From contig CAWBGG010000002.1 of NCBI GenBank assembly GCA_963788205.1, forward strand, positions 1,178,001 to 1,242,000: a DNA stretch of 64,000 nt, in the 5' to 3' direction. The position numbers and the translations under genes are program-made. The stretch comes from CAVVMA01 sp963788205. Its GTDB lineage: Bacteria; Desulfobacterota; Binatia; Binatales; Binataceae. The first letter of the stretch is position 1, and each line of letters starts with the position of its first letter. This document shows, in pieces, positions 52,043 through 60,959 of this stretch. The notes below the pieces were generated by a model. It searched no databases, had not been told where the DNA came from, and saw only the letters and a program-made list of their open reading frames with translations.

Positions 52043-52660
52043 TCAATTGCTCTTGCGTGCGATCAGCATGAAATGGACCGCGAGCCGCGAGAAGCGATGG
52101 AACCGCTCGAGCTTGATGTGCTGGCCACGCAGGACGTCGCTGGCGCGTACCCGGCAGGTCCAGCCGAGCAACTTGGTCAGCGGCGTGATCAGCTTGCCCA
52201 TGAAGAACAGCAGCGGTTTTTCGCTCGCGAAGTGATTCACGATCACGATTCGGCCGCCGGGTTTGCAGACCCGCACCATCTCGCTCATCATCCGGACCGG
52301 ATCGGGCACCACCGTCATGACGTGAAAGGTGGTCACGTCGTCGAAGCTGTTATCGGGAAAATCCAGATTCAGCGCGTCGCCCTGATGCAGCTCGATATGG
52401 CCCCATTCGTTCTCGCGCGCCTTGGCCGCGGCCTGGGCCAGCATGTCCTGCGACGGATCGATCGCGACCACATGGACGTACGGCGGGTAAGCGCCCAACG
52501 AGATCCCGGTGCCGACGCCGACCTCGAGCACGCGATGGCCGGGGCGCAGGTTAAGCGACTCGATTACCTCGCGCTCGCGATCGACAAAGGCACGCCCAAA
52601 GACGGAATCGTAGAAGCGTGCGAAGTCCGAATAGATGCGGCTTTCATGCGGCTCGGCCAT
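52043..52660 (-). CDS. class I SAM-dependent methyltransferase, phospholipid N-methyltransferase-like (205 aa)
   Basis: A Rossmann methyltransferase with motif I VLEVGVGTG (residues 44-52), an acidic end of strand 2 (VVAIDPSQDM), GDALNLDFPDNSFDDVTTFH as motifs II/III, and LKPGG-like CKPGGRIVIVNHF. The opening YSDFARFYDSVFGRAFVDRE and the tail LLGWTCRVRASDVLRGQHIK resemble bacterial phosphatidylethanolamine N-methyltransferase PmtA/UbiE-type enzymes. That would give phosphatidylcholine-type lipids, which is an inference. ATG 52660 is used, since the upstream part to 52735 is not conserved. It is convergent with the SBBP protein. Confidence 0.8.
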   Translation of the reverse strand: MAEPHESRIYSDFARFYDSVFGRAFVDREREVIESLNLRPGHRVLEVGVGTGISLGAYPPYVHVVAIDPSQDMLAQAAAKARENEWGHIELHQGDALNLDFPDNSFDDVTTFHVMTVVPDPVRMMSEMVRVCKPGGRIVIVNHFASEKPLLFFMGKLITPLTKLLGWTCRVRASDVLRGQHIKLERFHRFSRLAVHFMLIARKSN

Positions 52661-52871
52661 AACAACCTCATACCTCGAAGACTTCGGGCTCCAGCGCCCG
52701 GTTCGTGCGACTCCCACCACCGCGGGCCGGCGCAAATCCTAAAGCCGTTGCAACTCCCCGATCAGGAATCCGGCCCACCGGCATTTCCGGTTGCACTCGA
52801 CCGCACCTGACGCGGGGACGTACGCGTGCATTACACCTTGTGCTCTTTCGCGAGGAAAGTAGAGACCAGGA

Positions 52872-53066
52872 TCAGGCGGCCTGATTCACGCCTCCGGCCT
52901 GGCGCATGAACGCCGTGATGTCGCGTCTGCGGAATCGCCATTGCCGGCCTTTCTTGAATGCCGGCAGGACGCTGCGCCGGGCGAACTCGTTGACCGTATC
53001 CGGACTCATGTCCAGAAGGAAAGCGACCTCGCGGGAGTTGAGAAGAATGTCGTCCTTATCGGCCAT
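52872..53066 (-). CDS. excisionase/MerR-type helix-turn-helix protein (64 aa)
   Basis: A winged-helix DNA-binding protein of the excisionase (DNA-binding domain) family: LLNSREVAFLLDMSPDTVNE (helix-turn-helix), VLPAFKKGRQWRFRRRDITA (wing, with the family K-x-G-x-x-W-R-F-R). It starts at ATG 53066. No phage or integrase gene lies nearby, so it is probably a small stand-alone regulator. It occupies the place downstream of secD where secF is usual. Confidence 0.82.
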   Translation of the reverse strand: MADKDDILLNSREVAFLLDMSPDTVNEFARRSVLPAFKKGRQWRFRRRDITAFMRQAGGVNQAA

Positions 53067-53228
53067 CGCAGTCCACAAAGACGCCCTATCCCGAACGTTG
53101 ATTGGGGAACGCGATTTTGTAGTATGCGCCTCGCCATCAAGTCAAGCCGATTTTGCCCAGCCTTGTCCCCAAAATTCCCCGTCGGGGTCGATTCGACGAT
53201 TTGACCGCCAATCGCAGTCTCGTGCGGC

Positions 53229-54878
53229 CTACACACTGATAGTCTGAAGACGTCGGCTGCTAATGAGGTTGTCATACCATGCACGGGTGACGACAATACA
53301 TGAAAAGAGACCGGTCAAGACGCCTACGCATAGTGTGACGGCAAATCCCTTCACCGGTCCGGTGCCGAATTGGAACAAAATCAGGCCGGCGACGAAGGTT
53401 GAAATATTAGAATCTCGAATAGCTGACCAGGCTCGCTGATAGCCCAGCTTGACGGCGTCGCGGGTGCTCTTGCCGTTGCGCAATTCCTCGCGCATCCGTT
53501 CGTTGACCAGCACGTTGGCATCAACCGACATTCCCAGCGTAAGCACGATTCCGGCGATGCCGGGCAGGGTCAGCGTCGCCTGCAAGGCCGCCATCACGCA
53601 GATCAGCAACAGGATATTGAGTGACAGCCCGAAGTCGGCGAGCAGACCGGCGCGGCTATAGTACAGCGGCATGAAGATCAGGACCGCCAGCGCGCCGACC
53701 ACGAAAGAGATTTCCCCTTGCCGGATCGAGTCGCGCCCTAACGACGGTCCCACCGTGCGCTCCTCGGCGATCTCGACGGGCGCGGGCAGAGCGCCTGAAC
53801 GCAAGACGATCGCGAGGTCGTGGGCCTCATCGATCGAGAAGCGCCCCGTAATCTGGACGTGGCCGGCCGGGATTCGCTCTTTGATAACCGGCGCCGAATA
53901 AACCGTGCCGTCGAGGATTATCGCCAGCCGCCGGCCGACGTTCTCGCCCGTGAGCGCATCGAAGATGCGCGCGCCGCGCGAGTCGAGATCGACCGCCACG
54001 TAGGGACCTTCCAGCCGCCCACCGGGACGGACGCGCGCGTCGGTAACGACGTCGCCGGTCATCAGCACCGGCGACTCGACCAGATATGGGGTACGGCCGC
54101 CGGAATCCGCCGGACCGTAGAGGATCTCATCGCCGGGCGGAGCACCCTCCTTCTGCGGATCAGAGATCGTATGGGCATCGTCGACCAGCTTGAATTCCAG
54201 CACCGCGGTCTTGCCGATCAACTCCTTGGCGCGCTCGGGATCCTGGATTCCCGGCAACTGCACCAGGATGTCGCGGTCGCCCTCGCGCACTACGGTGGTC
54301 TCGCGGACGCCGAGCTGGTCGATTCGGTTCCGAATAGTCTCGAGCGCCTGATCCATCGCATTGCTACGCACCTGCGCTTCATCGCGATCCTTGAAGCGGA
54401 CCGCATAGACCGGCCCGCCGACGCTCTCGACGCTCGAAACTATCAGGTCGGGATCGGACTTCTGGATCAGGTCGAGAAAGGGCGTGCGCTCGTCGGGGGT
54501 CTTGAGCTTGACGGTCAGCGCGCCGCCGGCCGCAGTGCTGACTTCATCAAAGTCGAGCTTGTTCTCCTTGAAGTCGCGTTTGAGGTCGTCGCCGCGCCGC
54601 GTGAGCGCAGTGTTCACCGCGTCTTCGAGCTTGACCTCCATCAGCAGATGCGTCCCGCCCTGCAGATCGAGACCGAGCTGGATTTTGGTCGTGGGCAGAT
54701 AGTCCTTCCACCAATCGGGCAACCCGAAGTTGAGGCTCGGGATGAGCAGGACCAGCGCGACAGCCACCAGCACGCCGGTCAGATAGATCCGGGTCCGGCC
54801 GGGTCCGCCCGTGACGTGCAGATAAAGGACCGCGCCGGCGATCGCCAGCAGGATCAGAATGGGCGCAGAATTTTCCAC
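53229..54878 (-). CDS. secD: protein translocase subunit SecD (549 aa)
   Basis: An RND-type inner-membrane protein that uses the proton-motive force to pull exported proteins through SecYEG. The P1 region begins IQLGLDLQGGTHLLMEVKLE (the SecD signature). Head motifs are ETTVVREGDRDILVQLPGIQ and GRFSIDEAHDLAIVLRSGALP, and the C-terminal membrane block has LPGIAGIVLTLGMSVDANVLV, NERMREEL and DSNISTFVAGLILFQFGTGP. The extra N-terminal hydrophobic segment (residues 6-20, then 31-46) is unusual. It lies in the queA-tgt-yajC-secD order. No secF follows. Confidence 0.93.
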   Translation of the reverse strand: MENSAPILILLAIAGAVLYLHVTGGPGRTRIYLTGVLVAVALVLLIPSLNFGLPDWWKDYLPTTKIQLGLDLQGGTHLLMEVKLEDAVNTALTRRGDDLKRDFKENKLDFDEVSTAAGGALTVKLKTPDERTPFLDLIQKSDPDLIVSSVESVGGPVYAVRFKDRDEAQVRSNAMDQALETIRNRIDQLGVRETTVVREGDRDILVQLPGIQDPERAKELIGKTAVLEFKLVDDAHTISDPQKEGAPPGDEILYGPADSGGRTPYLVESPVLMTGDVVTDARVRPGGRLEGPYVAVDLDSRGARIFDALTGENVGRRLAIILDGTVYSAPVIKERIPAGHVQITGRFSIDEAHDLAIVLRSGALPAPVEIAEERTVGPSLGRDSIRQGEISFVVGALAVLIFMPLYYSRAGLLADFGLSLNILLLICVMAALQATLTLPGIAGIVLTLGMSVDANVLVNERMREELRNGKSTRDAVKLGYQRAWSAIRDSNISTFVAGLILFQFGTGPVKGFAVTLCVGVLTGLFSCIVVTRAWYDNLISSRRLQTISV

Positions 54879-54899
54879 CGATACTCCAGCCTTGCGAGG

Positions 54900-55289
54900 C
54901 TACTCCTTGTCCTTGCCGCCGTCCTTGCCGCCACTTTTGGGCGCGGTTTTAGAATAGGTCGAAAGCGACGCGATCTGCGAGCGCTCCACGCGCACGCGCA
55001 CGTTGGGCGCTATTTCGAGCATGGTGACCTTGTCACCCAACTCAACGATCCTGCCGATCAGCCCGCCCTGTGTCACTACCTCATCGTTGCGTTTGAGCGC
55101 GCCCAGCATCTTCTGATGCTCCGAGGCCTTCTGCGATTGTGGGCGGATCAAAAGAAAGTAGAAGATCGCGAACAACGCGACCAGCGGGATGACAGTGGTA
55201 AAGATTACCTGCTGCCCGGAAGTCTCGGCGCTGGCGGCCGCGCCCGTCGCCGCAACCTGCTGCGCCCATGCTATGCCTTCAAACCACAT
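54900..55289 (-). CDS. yajC: preprotein translocase subunit YajC (129 aa)
   Basis: A single membrane helix (VIFTTVIPLVALFAIFYFLL) followed by the family signature IRPQSQKASEHQKMLGALKR and NDEVVTQGGLIGRIVELGDK. It is part of the SecDF-YajC holotranslocon. A short lysine/glycine tail ends the protein. ATG 55289 is used; its first 11 bases overlap the end of tgt, so yajC is coupled to tgt. SecD follows 21 bases downstream, as in most bacteria. Confidence 0.9.
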   Translation of the reverse strand: MWFEGIAWAQQVAATGAAASAETSGQQVIFTTVIPLVALFAIFYFLLIRPQSQKASEHQKMLGALKRNDEVVTQGGLIGRIVELGDKVTMLEIAPNVRVRVERSQIASLSTYSKTAPKSGGKDGGKDKE

Positions 55290-56433
55290 CGTCTTTTGCC
55301 TGGTCCGAGACCTCTGAAATACCGGTCGCAAACGCCTTTGCGAAGGCGCCGTAGGTCCGAGATGCGATAGCAGCTTGCGCTCCGCGCATCAAGCCAGCAT
55401 AGAAAAAGAGATTGTGCTCGGTCAGCGCGCGCGCCGCCAGAATCTCGCCGCTGACATATAGATGACGCAGGTAGGCGCGGCTGAAGCCGGTGCAGCAGCG
55501 GCATGTGCAGCGCGGATCGAGCGGGCGCTCGTCGCGCAGGTAGCGCGAATGCTTGATCGATACGCGGCCCTCGCTGGTGAACGCGCTGCCGTTGCGGGCG
55601 TTGCGGGTCGGCAGCACACAGTCGAAGAGATCGTAGCCCATGCCGATGCAGGCGACCAGATCGGCGGGCGTCCCGACGCCCATCAGATAGCGCGGCTTTT
55701 CCGCCGGCATCAGCGACGCGCTCAGCGCCGCCATCTCGAGCATCGCGGGCTTCGGCTCGCCGACCGAGAGGCCGCCCGCCGCGAAGCCGTCGAACGGCAG
55801 CGCGGTGATCTGCTCCGCGCTGATACGGCGCAAGTCCGGGTAGACGCTGCCTTGGACAATCCCGAACAGGGCCTGCGCAAACAGCGCCTGCGTCGCGCTG
55901 CGCCGCGCTTCGAGGCCACGCCGGGCCCATCGCGCCGTCAGCTCCATCGAGGCTTTCGCCCGCGCATGATCGGCCGGATACGGCGTGCACTCATCCAGCG
56001 ACATCATGATGTCCGCGCCGAGCTGCTCCTGGATCCGCACCGCACTCTCGGGCGTAAGCGTGAGCCGGCTGCCGTCCAGGTGCGAGCGAAAGACAATCCC
56101 GTGCTCGTCAATCGAATTGATTTTGGCCAGACTCATCGCCTGAAAGCCGCCCGAGTCGGTCAGCACGGCGCCCTTGAAACCCATGAACTTCGCGACGCCA
56201 CCCATCTGCTCGACGAGTTCAGCGCCGGGCCTAAGCGCCAAGTGATACGCATTCGCCAGCACCAACCGGCAACCCATCGCGCTGAGCTCATCGGGCGACA
56301 TCGCCTTGACCGCGGCGCGCGTGCCGACCGGCATGAAGGCCGGCGTCGGGACCTCGCCGTGCCCGGTGACAAGAGTGCCGGAACGGGCCGCACCGTCGCG
56401 CGCGTGGAGCTCGAATCGGATCGGCGACCGCAT
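55279..56433 (-). CDS. tgt: queuine/preQ1 tRNA-ribosyltransferase (384 aa)
   Basis: It exchanges guanine 34 for preQ1 in Asp, Asn, His and Tyr tRNAs. The TIM barrel shows TPAFMPVGTRAAVKAMSPDE, GAVLTDSGGFQAMSL (Asp93 of the substrate site), FGIVQGSVYPDLR, GFAAGGLSVGE, RYLMGVGTPADLVACIGMG and FDCVLPTRNARNG. The zinc site is CTCRCC with a following histidine (LRHLY). The ATG at 56433 overlaps the queA stop by one base (TGATG). Its frame is open to 57177 but overlaps queA there. Confidence 0.94.
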   Translation of the reverse strand: MRSPIRFELHARDGAARSGTLVTGHGEVPTPAFMPVGTRAAVKAMSPDELSAMGCRLVLANAYHLALRPGAELVEQMGGVAKFMGFKGAVLTDSGGFQAMSLAKINSIDEHGIVFRSHLDGSRLTLTPESAVRIQEQLGADIMMSLDECTPYPADHARAKASMELTARWARRGLEARRSATQALFAQALFGIVQGSVYPDLRRISAEQITALPFDGFAAGGLSVGEPKPAMLEMAALSASLMPAEKPRYLMGVGTPADLVACIGMGYDLFDCVLPTRNARNGSAFTSEGRVSIKHSRYLRDERPLDPRCTCRCCTGFSRAYLRHLYVSGEILAARALTEHNLFFYAGLMRGAQAAIASRTYGAFAKAFATGISEVSDQAKDDVV

Positions 56434-57452
56434 CAGAGGATCAGCATCGCGTCGCCATAGCTGAGGAATTGATAGTGATGGCGCACCGCTTCGCGATAGG
56501 CGGCGAGAATCAGGTCGCGGCAGGCCAACGCCATCACCAACGCCAGCACCGTACTGCGCGGCAGATGAAAATTCGTGATCATCGCGTCCGCCAGCTTGAA
56601 GCGGAAATCGGGCGAGATGAACAGGCCGGTGAAGCCTTCCAGGTCGCGGGTGATCGCATACGATTCGAGCGAGCGCACGCTGCTGGTGCCGACGGCGATC
56701 ACGCGCCCGCCGATCCGCTGCGTGTGCTCGATCGCCGCGGCGGTAGCGGCGGGAATCGTGTACCACTCCGCTTCCATCGTGTGCGCTTCGACTTCGGGCG
56801 CGCGTAGCGGCGTGAACGTGCCCGGCCCGATATGGAGCGTCAGAAAGGCATGACGGATTCCCGCCTCCTCGAGTTCGGCGAATTGCCCCTGCTGGAAATG
56901 CAATCCGGCAGTGGGCGCAGCGATTGCGCCGGGATGCGCGGCGAAAACGGTCTGGTACGCGCAGGCATCGGCGTCGCCGGCCGGACGGCGAATATAATGC
57001 GGCAGCGCGAGCTGCCCGGAGCCCGCCAGAATATCGGCGATCGTCGTCGAATTGTCGCTGGTCACAATCGGACGGCCAGGCTTCTGATAGCCAGCCACGG
57101 TGAGCGTGTGGCCGCCTTCGACGATCAGCCGCGTGCCCTCCTTGAGCGCACGATGGCTCCGCATCAGAGCGAGCCACGCGCCGGCCGGATGGTCCAGCGC
57201 GCGCACCAATAAGAGCTCGACTTTACCGCCGGACTCCTTGCGCGCGAATAGGCGGGCAGGAAACACGCGCGTGTCGTTGAGCACCAGCAGGTCGCCGTCG
57301 CGGAGATGCCGCCCCAGCTTGTAGAAGCGCGAGTGCTCGAACGTCCCGGTGCGGCGATCGACCACCAGCAGCCGCGCCTCGTCGCGCCGCTCCATCGGAT
57401 GCTGCGCGATCAGATCCTCGGGCAATTTGTAGTCGAGCTCGGAAAGTCGCAT
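56433..57452 (-). CDS. queA: S-adenosylmethionine:tRNA ribosyltransferase-isomerase (339 aa)
   Basis: It transfers and rearranges the ribose of SAM onto preQ1-modified tRNA to form epoxyqueuosine. Landmarks are MRLSELDYKLPEDLIAQHPM at the start, DARLLVVDRR, DLLVLNDTRVFPARLFARKE, HPGAIAAPTAGLHFQQ, THHIGPGTF-like LTLHIGPGTFTPLRAPE and TNFHLPRSTVLALVMALAC. The length is normal for the family. It is the first gene of the queA-tgt-yajC-secD operon and has a one-base overlap with tgt. Confidence 0.95.
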   Translation of the reverse strand: MRLSELDYKLPEDLIAQHPMERRDEARLLVVDRRTGTFEHSRFYKLGRHLRDGDLLVLNDTRVFPARLFARKESGGKVELLLVRALDHPAGAWLALMRSHRALKEGTRLIVEGGHTLTVAGYQKPGRPIVTSDNSTTIADILAGSGQLALPHYIRRPAGDADACAYQTVFAAHPGAIAAPTAGLHFQQGQFAELEEAGIRHAFLTLHIGPGTFTPLRAPEVEAHTMEAEWYTIPAATAAAIEHTQRIGGRVIAVGTSSVRSLESYAITRDLEGFTGLFISPDFRFKLADAMITNFHLPRSTVLALVMALACRDLILAAYREAVRHHYQFLSYGDAMLIL

Positions 57453-57559
57453 GGGGTGCGGAAAATTCGGTCGGCGTTCACGATGAAACTATCATCGCCA
57501 CCGCGCCCGCGCGACGCCCCCACCGATTTCGCGCGCGCGCCTGTGAGGAGCTGCCACCG

Positions 57560-58255
57560 CTACGATCGATCGATAACCGGCGTGGGCTTGCCCTCCCATC
57601 GGAATCGGTAACTCGCCGCCTTGCGCACGTTCATCACCAGCGCCGGCCGAAAGCAAGCGAGGCAGGAGCCGCCCCTGCGTCTCACGCTCGGATAGACGAC
57701 ACCGAGCGAGTCCTCGTTCAGGAGCCGCTGCGCGAGCTCTTGTGAGGCGACGTAGCTACTCGGTGCGAGGCAGTCCACGAAGCGTTTGTCCCTGCGGAGA
57801 TCGTGAAACCGGGCGCTGAAGTCGGCCAGGTAGTCATCGTAGGTAACGACTTCTTCGAGCCAGCCAATCTCCGCCAGCTCGATTGCTTTGCGAAACGCCG
57901 CCTCCGCTTGCGCTGTCGCGAGGTCGAAGCCCGCGTACCATGCGCCACGGTCCGGCCCGTTGAAGCGGCTGCCGAGCGGATGCGCGTGACAGAATGCCGC
58001 GTTGACGATCCGGAAGTGCGGCACGCCAAAGACCAGCTCATCCATTCCGATCGCCGGCAGCCGATTGTACTCGGCCTGCAGGCGCTCGTTGGTCGCATTG
58101 TCCAGATCGAAGATGTCTTGCAGATGCCGTTCGTCACTGGCGATCGCCGCGAGCGCGCTCGAATCGTCGTCACCGTATTTCGAGGGAATCAGCCGATGCG
58201 TATCAAGGCGGCGGATCAGGGTTACGCGCGGGAGCTCGCATGTCGCGCGCTTCAT
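57560..58255 (-). CDS. RES family NAD+ phosphorylase toxin (231 aa)
   Basis: The RES domain shows its three namesake residues: Arg and Glu in GSRFNGPDRGAWYAG and LATAQAEAAFRK, and Ser in GVVYPSVRRRGGSCLACFRP. RES toxins (MbcT-type) degrade cellular NAD+ by phosphorolysis. The upstream gene on the same strand, 8 bases away, encodes the matching antitoxin. The order antitoxin-toxin and the spacing are typical of RES-Xre type II systems. The protein is full length. Confidence 0.9.
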   Translation of the reverse strand: MKRATCELPRVTLIRRLDTHRLIPSKYGDDDSSALAAIASDERHLQDIFDLDNATNERLQAEYNRLPAIGMDELVFGVPHFRIVNAAFCHAHPLGSRFNGPDRGAWYAGFDLATAQAEAAFRKAIELAEIGWLEEVVTYDDYLADFSARFHDLRRDKRFVDCLAPSSYVASQELAQRLLNEDSLGVVYPSVRRRGGSCLACFRPALVMNVRKAASYRFRWEGKPTPVIDRS

Positions 58256-58263
58256 CCGTTCGC

Positions 58264-58704
58264 TTACATTCCGCCCCGGCGCGCGTCCAACAGCCGCCGC
58301 ACGGTCTGCATCGCGGGCACGCCGCCCATAATCATGAAGGCCAGGGGCGTCCGCCCGGCGAAAATGCGATTGGCATTCGGGAGCTGCACCCAGGCGTCGG
58401 CGAGCTTGGGCGAGTAGATGATGCGCAGCGCCTTGAAGATGCCGACCAGGTAGGAAATCCGCAGCAGTTTGTCGGCATCGAGCAGCCGGCTCGCCGGCCG
58501 CTTCTTCAGCTCGTAAAACGGTCCGTTCGAAACACCCCCAAGCAGCGCCCGCGCGTCTGCATCACGGATCTTCCAGTGCATCATGATGTTGAGGAAGGCT
58601 TTGATCGCCGAGGGGCTCAGCCGCTCACGCTCCGCCCTGGCCGAAAGGTCTACGATCGGAGCGGGCTCGTAGCGCGACGCCGGATAGGCAGAGTTGGAAG
58701 TCAT
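58264..58704 (-). CDS. Xre/MbcA/ParS-type antitoxin of the RES pair (146 aa)
   Basis: An N-terminal region (ERERLSPSAIKAFLNIMMHW) with a helix-turn-helix form (KIRDADARALLGGVSNGPFY) is followed by a DUF2384-type toxin-binding domain: LLDADKLLRISYLVGIFKAL, WVQLPNANRIFAGRTPLAFM and GVPAMQTVRRLLDARRGG. It neutralises the RES toxin downstream and should repress its own promoter. ATG 58704 (MTSNSAYP) is chosen over 58734 because a GGAAGAG stretch lies just upstream. Confidence 0.88.
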   Translation of the reverse strand: MTSNSAYPASRYEPAPIVDLSARAERERLSPSAIKAFLNIMMHWKIRDADARALLGGVSNGPFYELKKRPASRLLDADKLLRISYLVGIFKALRIIYSPKLADAWVQLPNANRIFAGRTPLAFMIMGGVPAMQTVRRLLDARRGGM

Positions 58705-58746
58705 CTCTTGGTCTCTTCCGAAGTGCTGTGCCAAATCTCCGGTCTG

Positions 58747-58773
58747 GGAGTAAATCTACTCCGATTTCGGAGT
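58747..58773. promoter_or_regulatory. candidate operator of the RES/Xre toxin-antitoxin operon
   Basis: Two overlapping perfect palindromes lie 43-69 bases upstream of the antitoxin start: GGAGTA aatc TACTCC (58747-58762) and ACTCCGA tt TCGGAGT (58758-58773). Both share the ACTCC/GGAGT half-site, giving three half-sites in a row. This is a plausible site for cooperative binding of the antitoxin. Position and symmetry are the only evidence. Confidence 0.6.
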
Positions 58774-59048
58774 CACGGCAATGCTTCACCCCGCTGCCTC
58801 AGGGACGAGCTCGGGCGGCGCGATCGATCGCGTTGGTTGACGCGACCGACGTGATTGCCGGCGGCACATGGTGCAGCGATTATTCACCCTTGCGCAGCGG
58901 AAAGCTTCAGCACTACAACGCGCCTCAGGGTCGGTCGATCGGGCGCTGATATGCGAGCCAAAGAGCTGCATGTTTAGCAAGGCAAAACGTAAATTCCGGC
59001 TAAACCGATCGTGGGGCGGCCCGATCGGTTTCTTCCGACCCCGCGATC
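58774..59048. other. intergenic region between the RES/Xre operon and the encapsulin operon
   Basis: 275 bases with no supported gene. It should contain the promoters of both divergent operons. An AT-richer stretch occurs at 58970-59000 (tttagcaaggcaaaacgtaaattccgg), within reach of the peroxidase start. I see no clear OxyR or Fur site. Confidence 0.4.
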
Positions 59049-60157
59049 GTGCTCAAATGCTGCGCGGTGCCTAACGCGGATTCGACGAAGAACGCAACCG
59101 ACGCGCAGCCTGTCACGCCACAGGCCGTGGTGATGGGGCCGACCCGGGCGTCGATCTTTCTAGTCGTTACGATTGACCCGCGGCCGGATAGCGTGACCGC
59201 CGTCCGCTCGCTCTGCCCAGACCTGGCCAACCTGCTACGTGCAGTTGGGTTCCGCGATACCGCGGCAGGGCTCTCCTGCGTGATGAGCTTTGGATCGGCA
59301 GCATGGGACCGGCTCTTCGGAGATCCGCGGCCGGTAGAACTCCATCCGTTCCGCGAGATCACCGCCGGGTCGCGGCACGCGGTTTCTACGCCGGGCGATC
59401 TGCTCTTCCACATCCGCGCCGCGCGGACGGATCTCTGCTTCGAACTCGCAACGCAGATCATGTCGGCGCTCGGGGACGCGGTTTCCGTCGAAGACGAAGT
59501 TCACGCTTTCAGCTATTTTGATAACCGCGATCTGCTCGGCTTTGTGGACGGCACCGAGAACCCCGTCGACAACGAGGCTCTCGAGGCCGTCCTGGTCCGC
59601 GACGAGGATCCGGCCTTCGCGGGCGGCAGCTATGTCATCGTTCAGAAGTATCTGCACGATCTGCCCGGATGGAACGCGCTGCCGACGGAGGTTCAGGAGC
59701 GGATCGTAGGCCGCACCAAGGTTTCGGATATCGAATTGGACGACGCCGTCAAACCGACCTCCGCGCACAACGCGCTCACGACCATCGTTGAAGATGGCGT
59801 CGAGAAAAAGATTTTTCGCGCCAACGGGGTCTTTGGCCGCCGGGACAGAGCGAGTTCGGCACCTATTTCATCGGCTACGCGCGCTCGCCGCGCACGATTG
59901 AGCAGATGCTGCAGAACATGTTCGTGGGGCTGCCTCCGGGCAACTACGATCGATTGCTGGACTTCAGCCGCGCCGTCACCGGCTCCTTGTTTTTCGCGCC
60001 GGGGGCTTCGTTCCTTGACGGCGTGACGCCCGCCGGGACTGCGGCGGCAGTGACCGCCTCCGGCCCCGCTCAGACTGACTCTTCGCCAGAGGCCAAGCGC
60101 GCGCGCGACGGCTCGCTCGGCATCGGCTCCCTGAAAGGAGAATCGCGCGATGAATAA
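59049..60157 (+). pseudogene. DyP-type peroxidase with encapsulin targeting peptide, one base missing near 59839
   Basis: A dye-decolourising heme peroxidase. The TPQAVV motif near the N-terminus, the distal GFVDGTENP motif (Asp167 as proton acceptor), and, after the frame change, PGQSEFGTYFIGYARSP with the distal region and LLDFSRAVTGSLFFAPG are all family features. One base is missing near 59839 (TTT GGC CG- CCG GGA CAG); restoring it gives 369 aa. The C-terminus DGSLGIGSLKGESRDE is an encapsulin cargo-loading peptide (LGIGSLKG). It overlaps the encapsulin gene by 8 bases. The start is GTG, 59049 or 59067. It is a peroxidase packaged in the shell made by the next gene. Confidence 0.88.
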
Positions 60158-60959
60158 TCTGCACCGCGAGCTTGCCCCGATCTCAGACGGCGCCTGGGCT
60201 TTAATCGAAGAAGAAGCGGCGCGCACCCTGAAACGTTATTTGGCAGGGCGGCGAGTCGTGGATGTCAAAGGCCCGGGCGGCGTCATCCTGTCGGCAGTCG
60301 GCACCGGCCATCTAAGCAACCTCGAGGCGCCGGGCGCCGGGATCATCGCACGGCAACGCGAGGTCAAGGCGCTGGTTGAGATGCGCGTTCCATTCCAATT
60401 GGATCGCCAGGCGATCGACGACGTGGAGCGCGGCGCAAATGACTCGGACTGGCAGCCGCTGAAAGACGCCGCCAAGCGGATCGCATTCGCCGAAGACCGG
60501 GCGATCTTCGAAGGCTACGCCGCCGGCGGGATCGAAGGCCTCCGGCAAGGGACCAGCAACAAAGTGGCGCTGTTGCCCGGCGACCCGTCTCATTACCCCG
60601 ACGCGGTCGCAGAGGCGCTGAGCCAGTTGCGCCTCGCCGGCGTCAACGGGCCATATTCAGTGGTGATGGGCGCCGATGCGTATACCGCGCTGAGCGAGGC
60701 CAGCGATCACGGCTATCCGGTCATCCAGCACATCCAGCGGCTCGTCAACGAGGAAATTATCTTCGCTCCCGCGATCGCCGGAGCATTCGTGCTGACCACG
60801 CGCGGCGGCGACTTCGAACTGCACCTCGGCCAGGACGTCTCGATTGGGTATGCGAGCCACGACGACAGAAGCGTAAGCCTGTACCTGCAGGAAACGCTGA
60901 CTTTCCTGCTGTTGACGGCGGAAGCCGCGGTAGCGCTGAAACCCGCATCGCGGAAATAG
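60150..60959 (+). CDS. encapsulin, family 1 nanocompartment shell protein (269 aa)
   Basis: An HK97-fold shell protein. The N-terminal segment LHRELAPISDGAWALIEEEA, then RTLKRYLAGRRVVDVKGPGG (residues 5-43), is the most conserved part of the family and includes the cargo-binding region. The spine helix VERGANDSDWQPLKDAAKRI, the axial domain (YSVVMGADAYTALSEASDHG, IQHIQRLVNEEIIFAPAIAG) and the final SLYLQETLTFLLLTAEAAV are complete. The ATG at 60150 lies inside the peroxidase gene's end, with a ctgaaaggag ribosome site. Shells are usually T=1 with 60 subunits, by family knowledge. Packaging of the upstream DyP peroxidase is expected. Confidence 0.95.
   Translation: MNNLHRELAPISDGAWALIEEEAARTLKRYLAGRRVVDVKGPGGVILSAVGTGHLSNLEAPGAGIIARQREVKALVEMRVPFQLDRQAIDDVERGANDSDWQPLKDAAKRIAFAEDRAIFEGYAAGGIEGLRQGTSNKVALLPGDPSHYPDAVAEALSQLRLAGVNGPYSVVMGADAYTALSEASDHGYPVIQHIQRLVNEEIIFAPAIAGAFVLTTRGGDFELHLGQDVSIGYASHDDRSVSLYLQETLTFLLLTAEAAVALKPASRK

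Noticed and set aside
56434..57177. Upstream extension of tgt
   Set aside because: It lies entirely over queA in another frame; the TGATG junction at 56433 gives the proper start.
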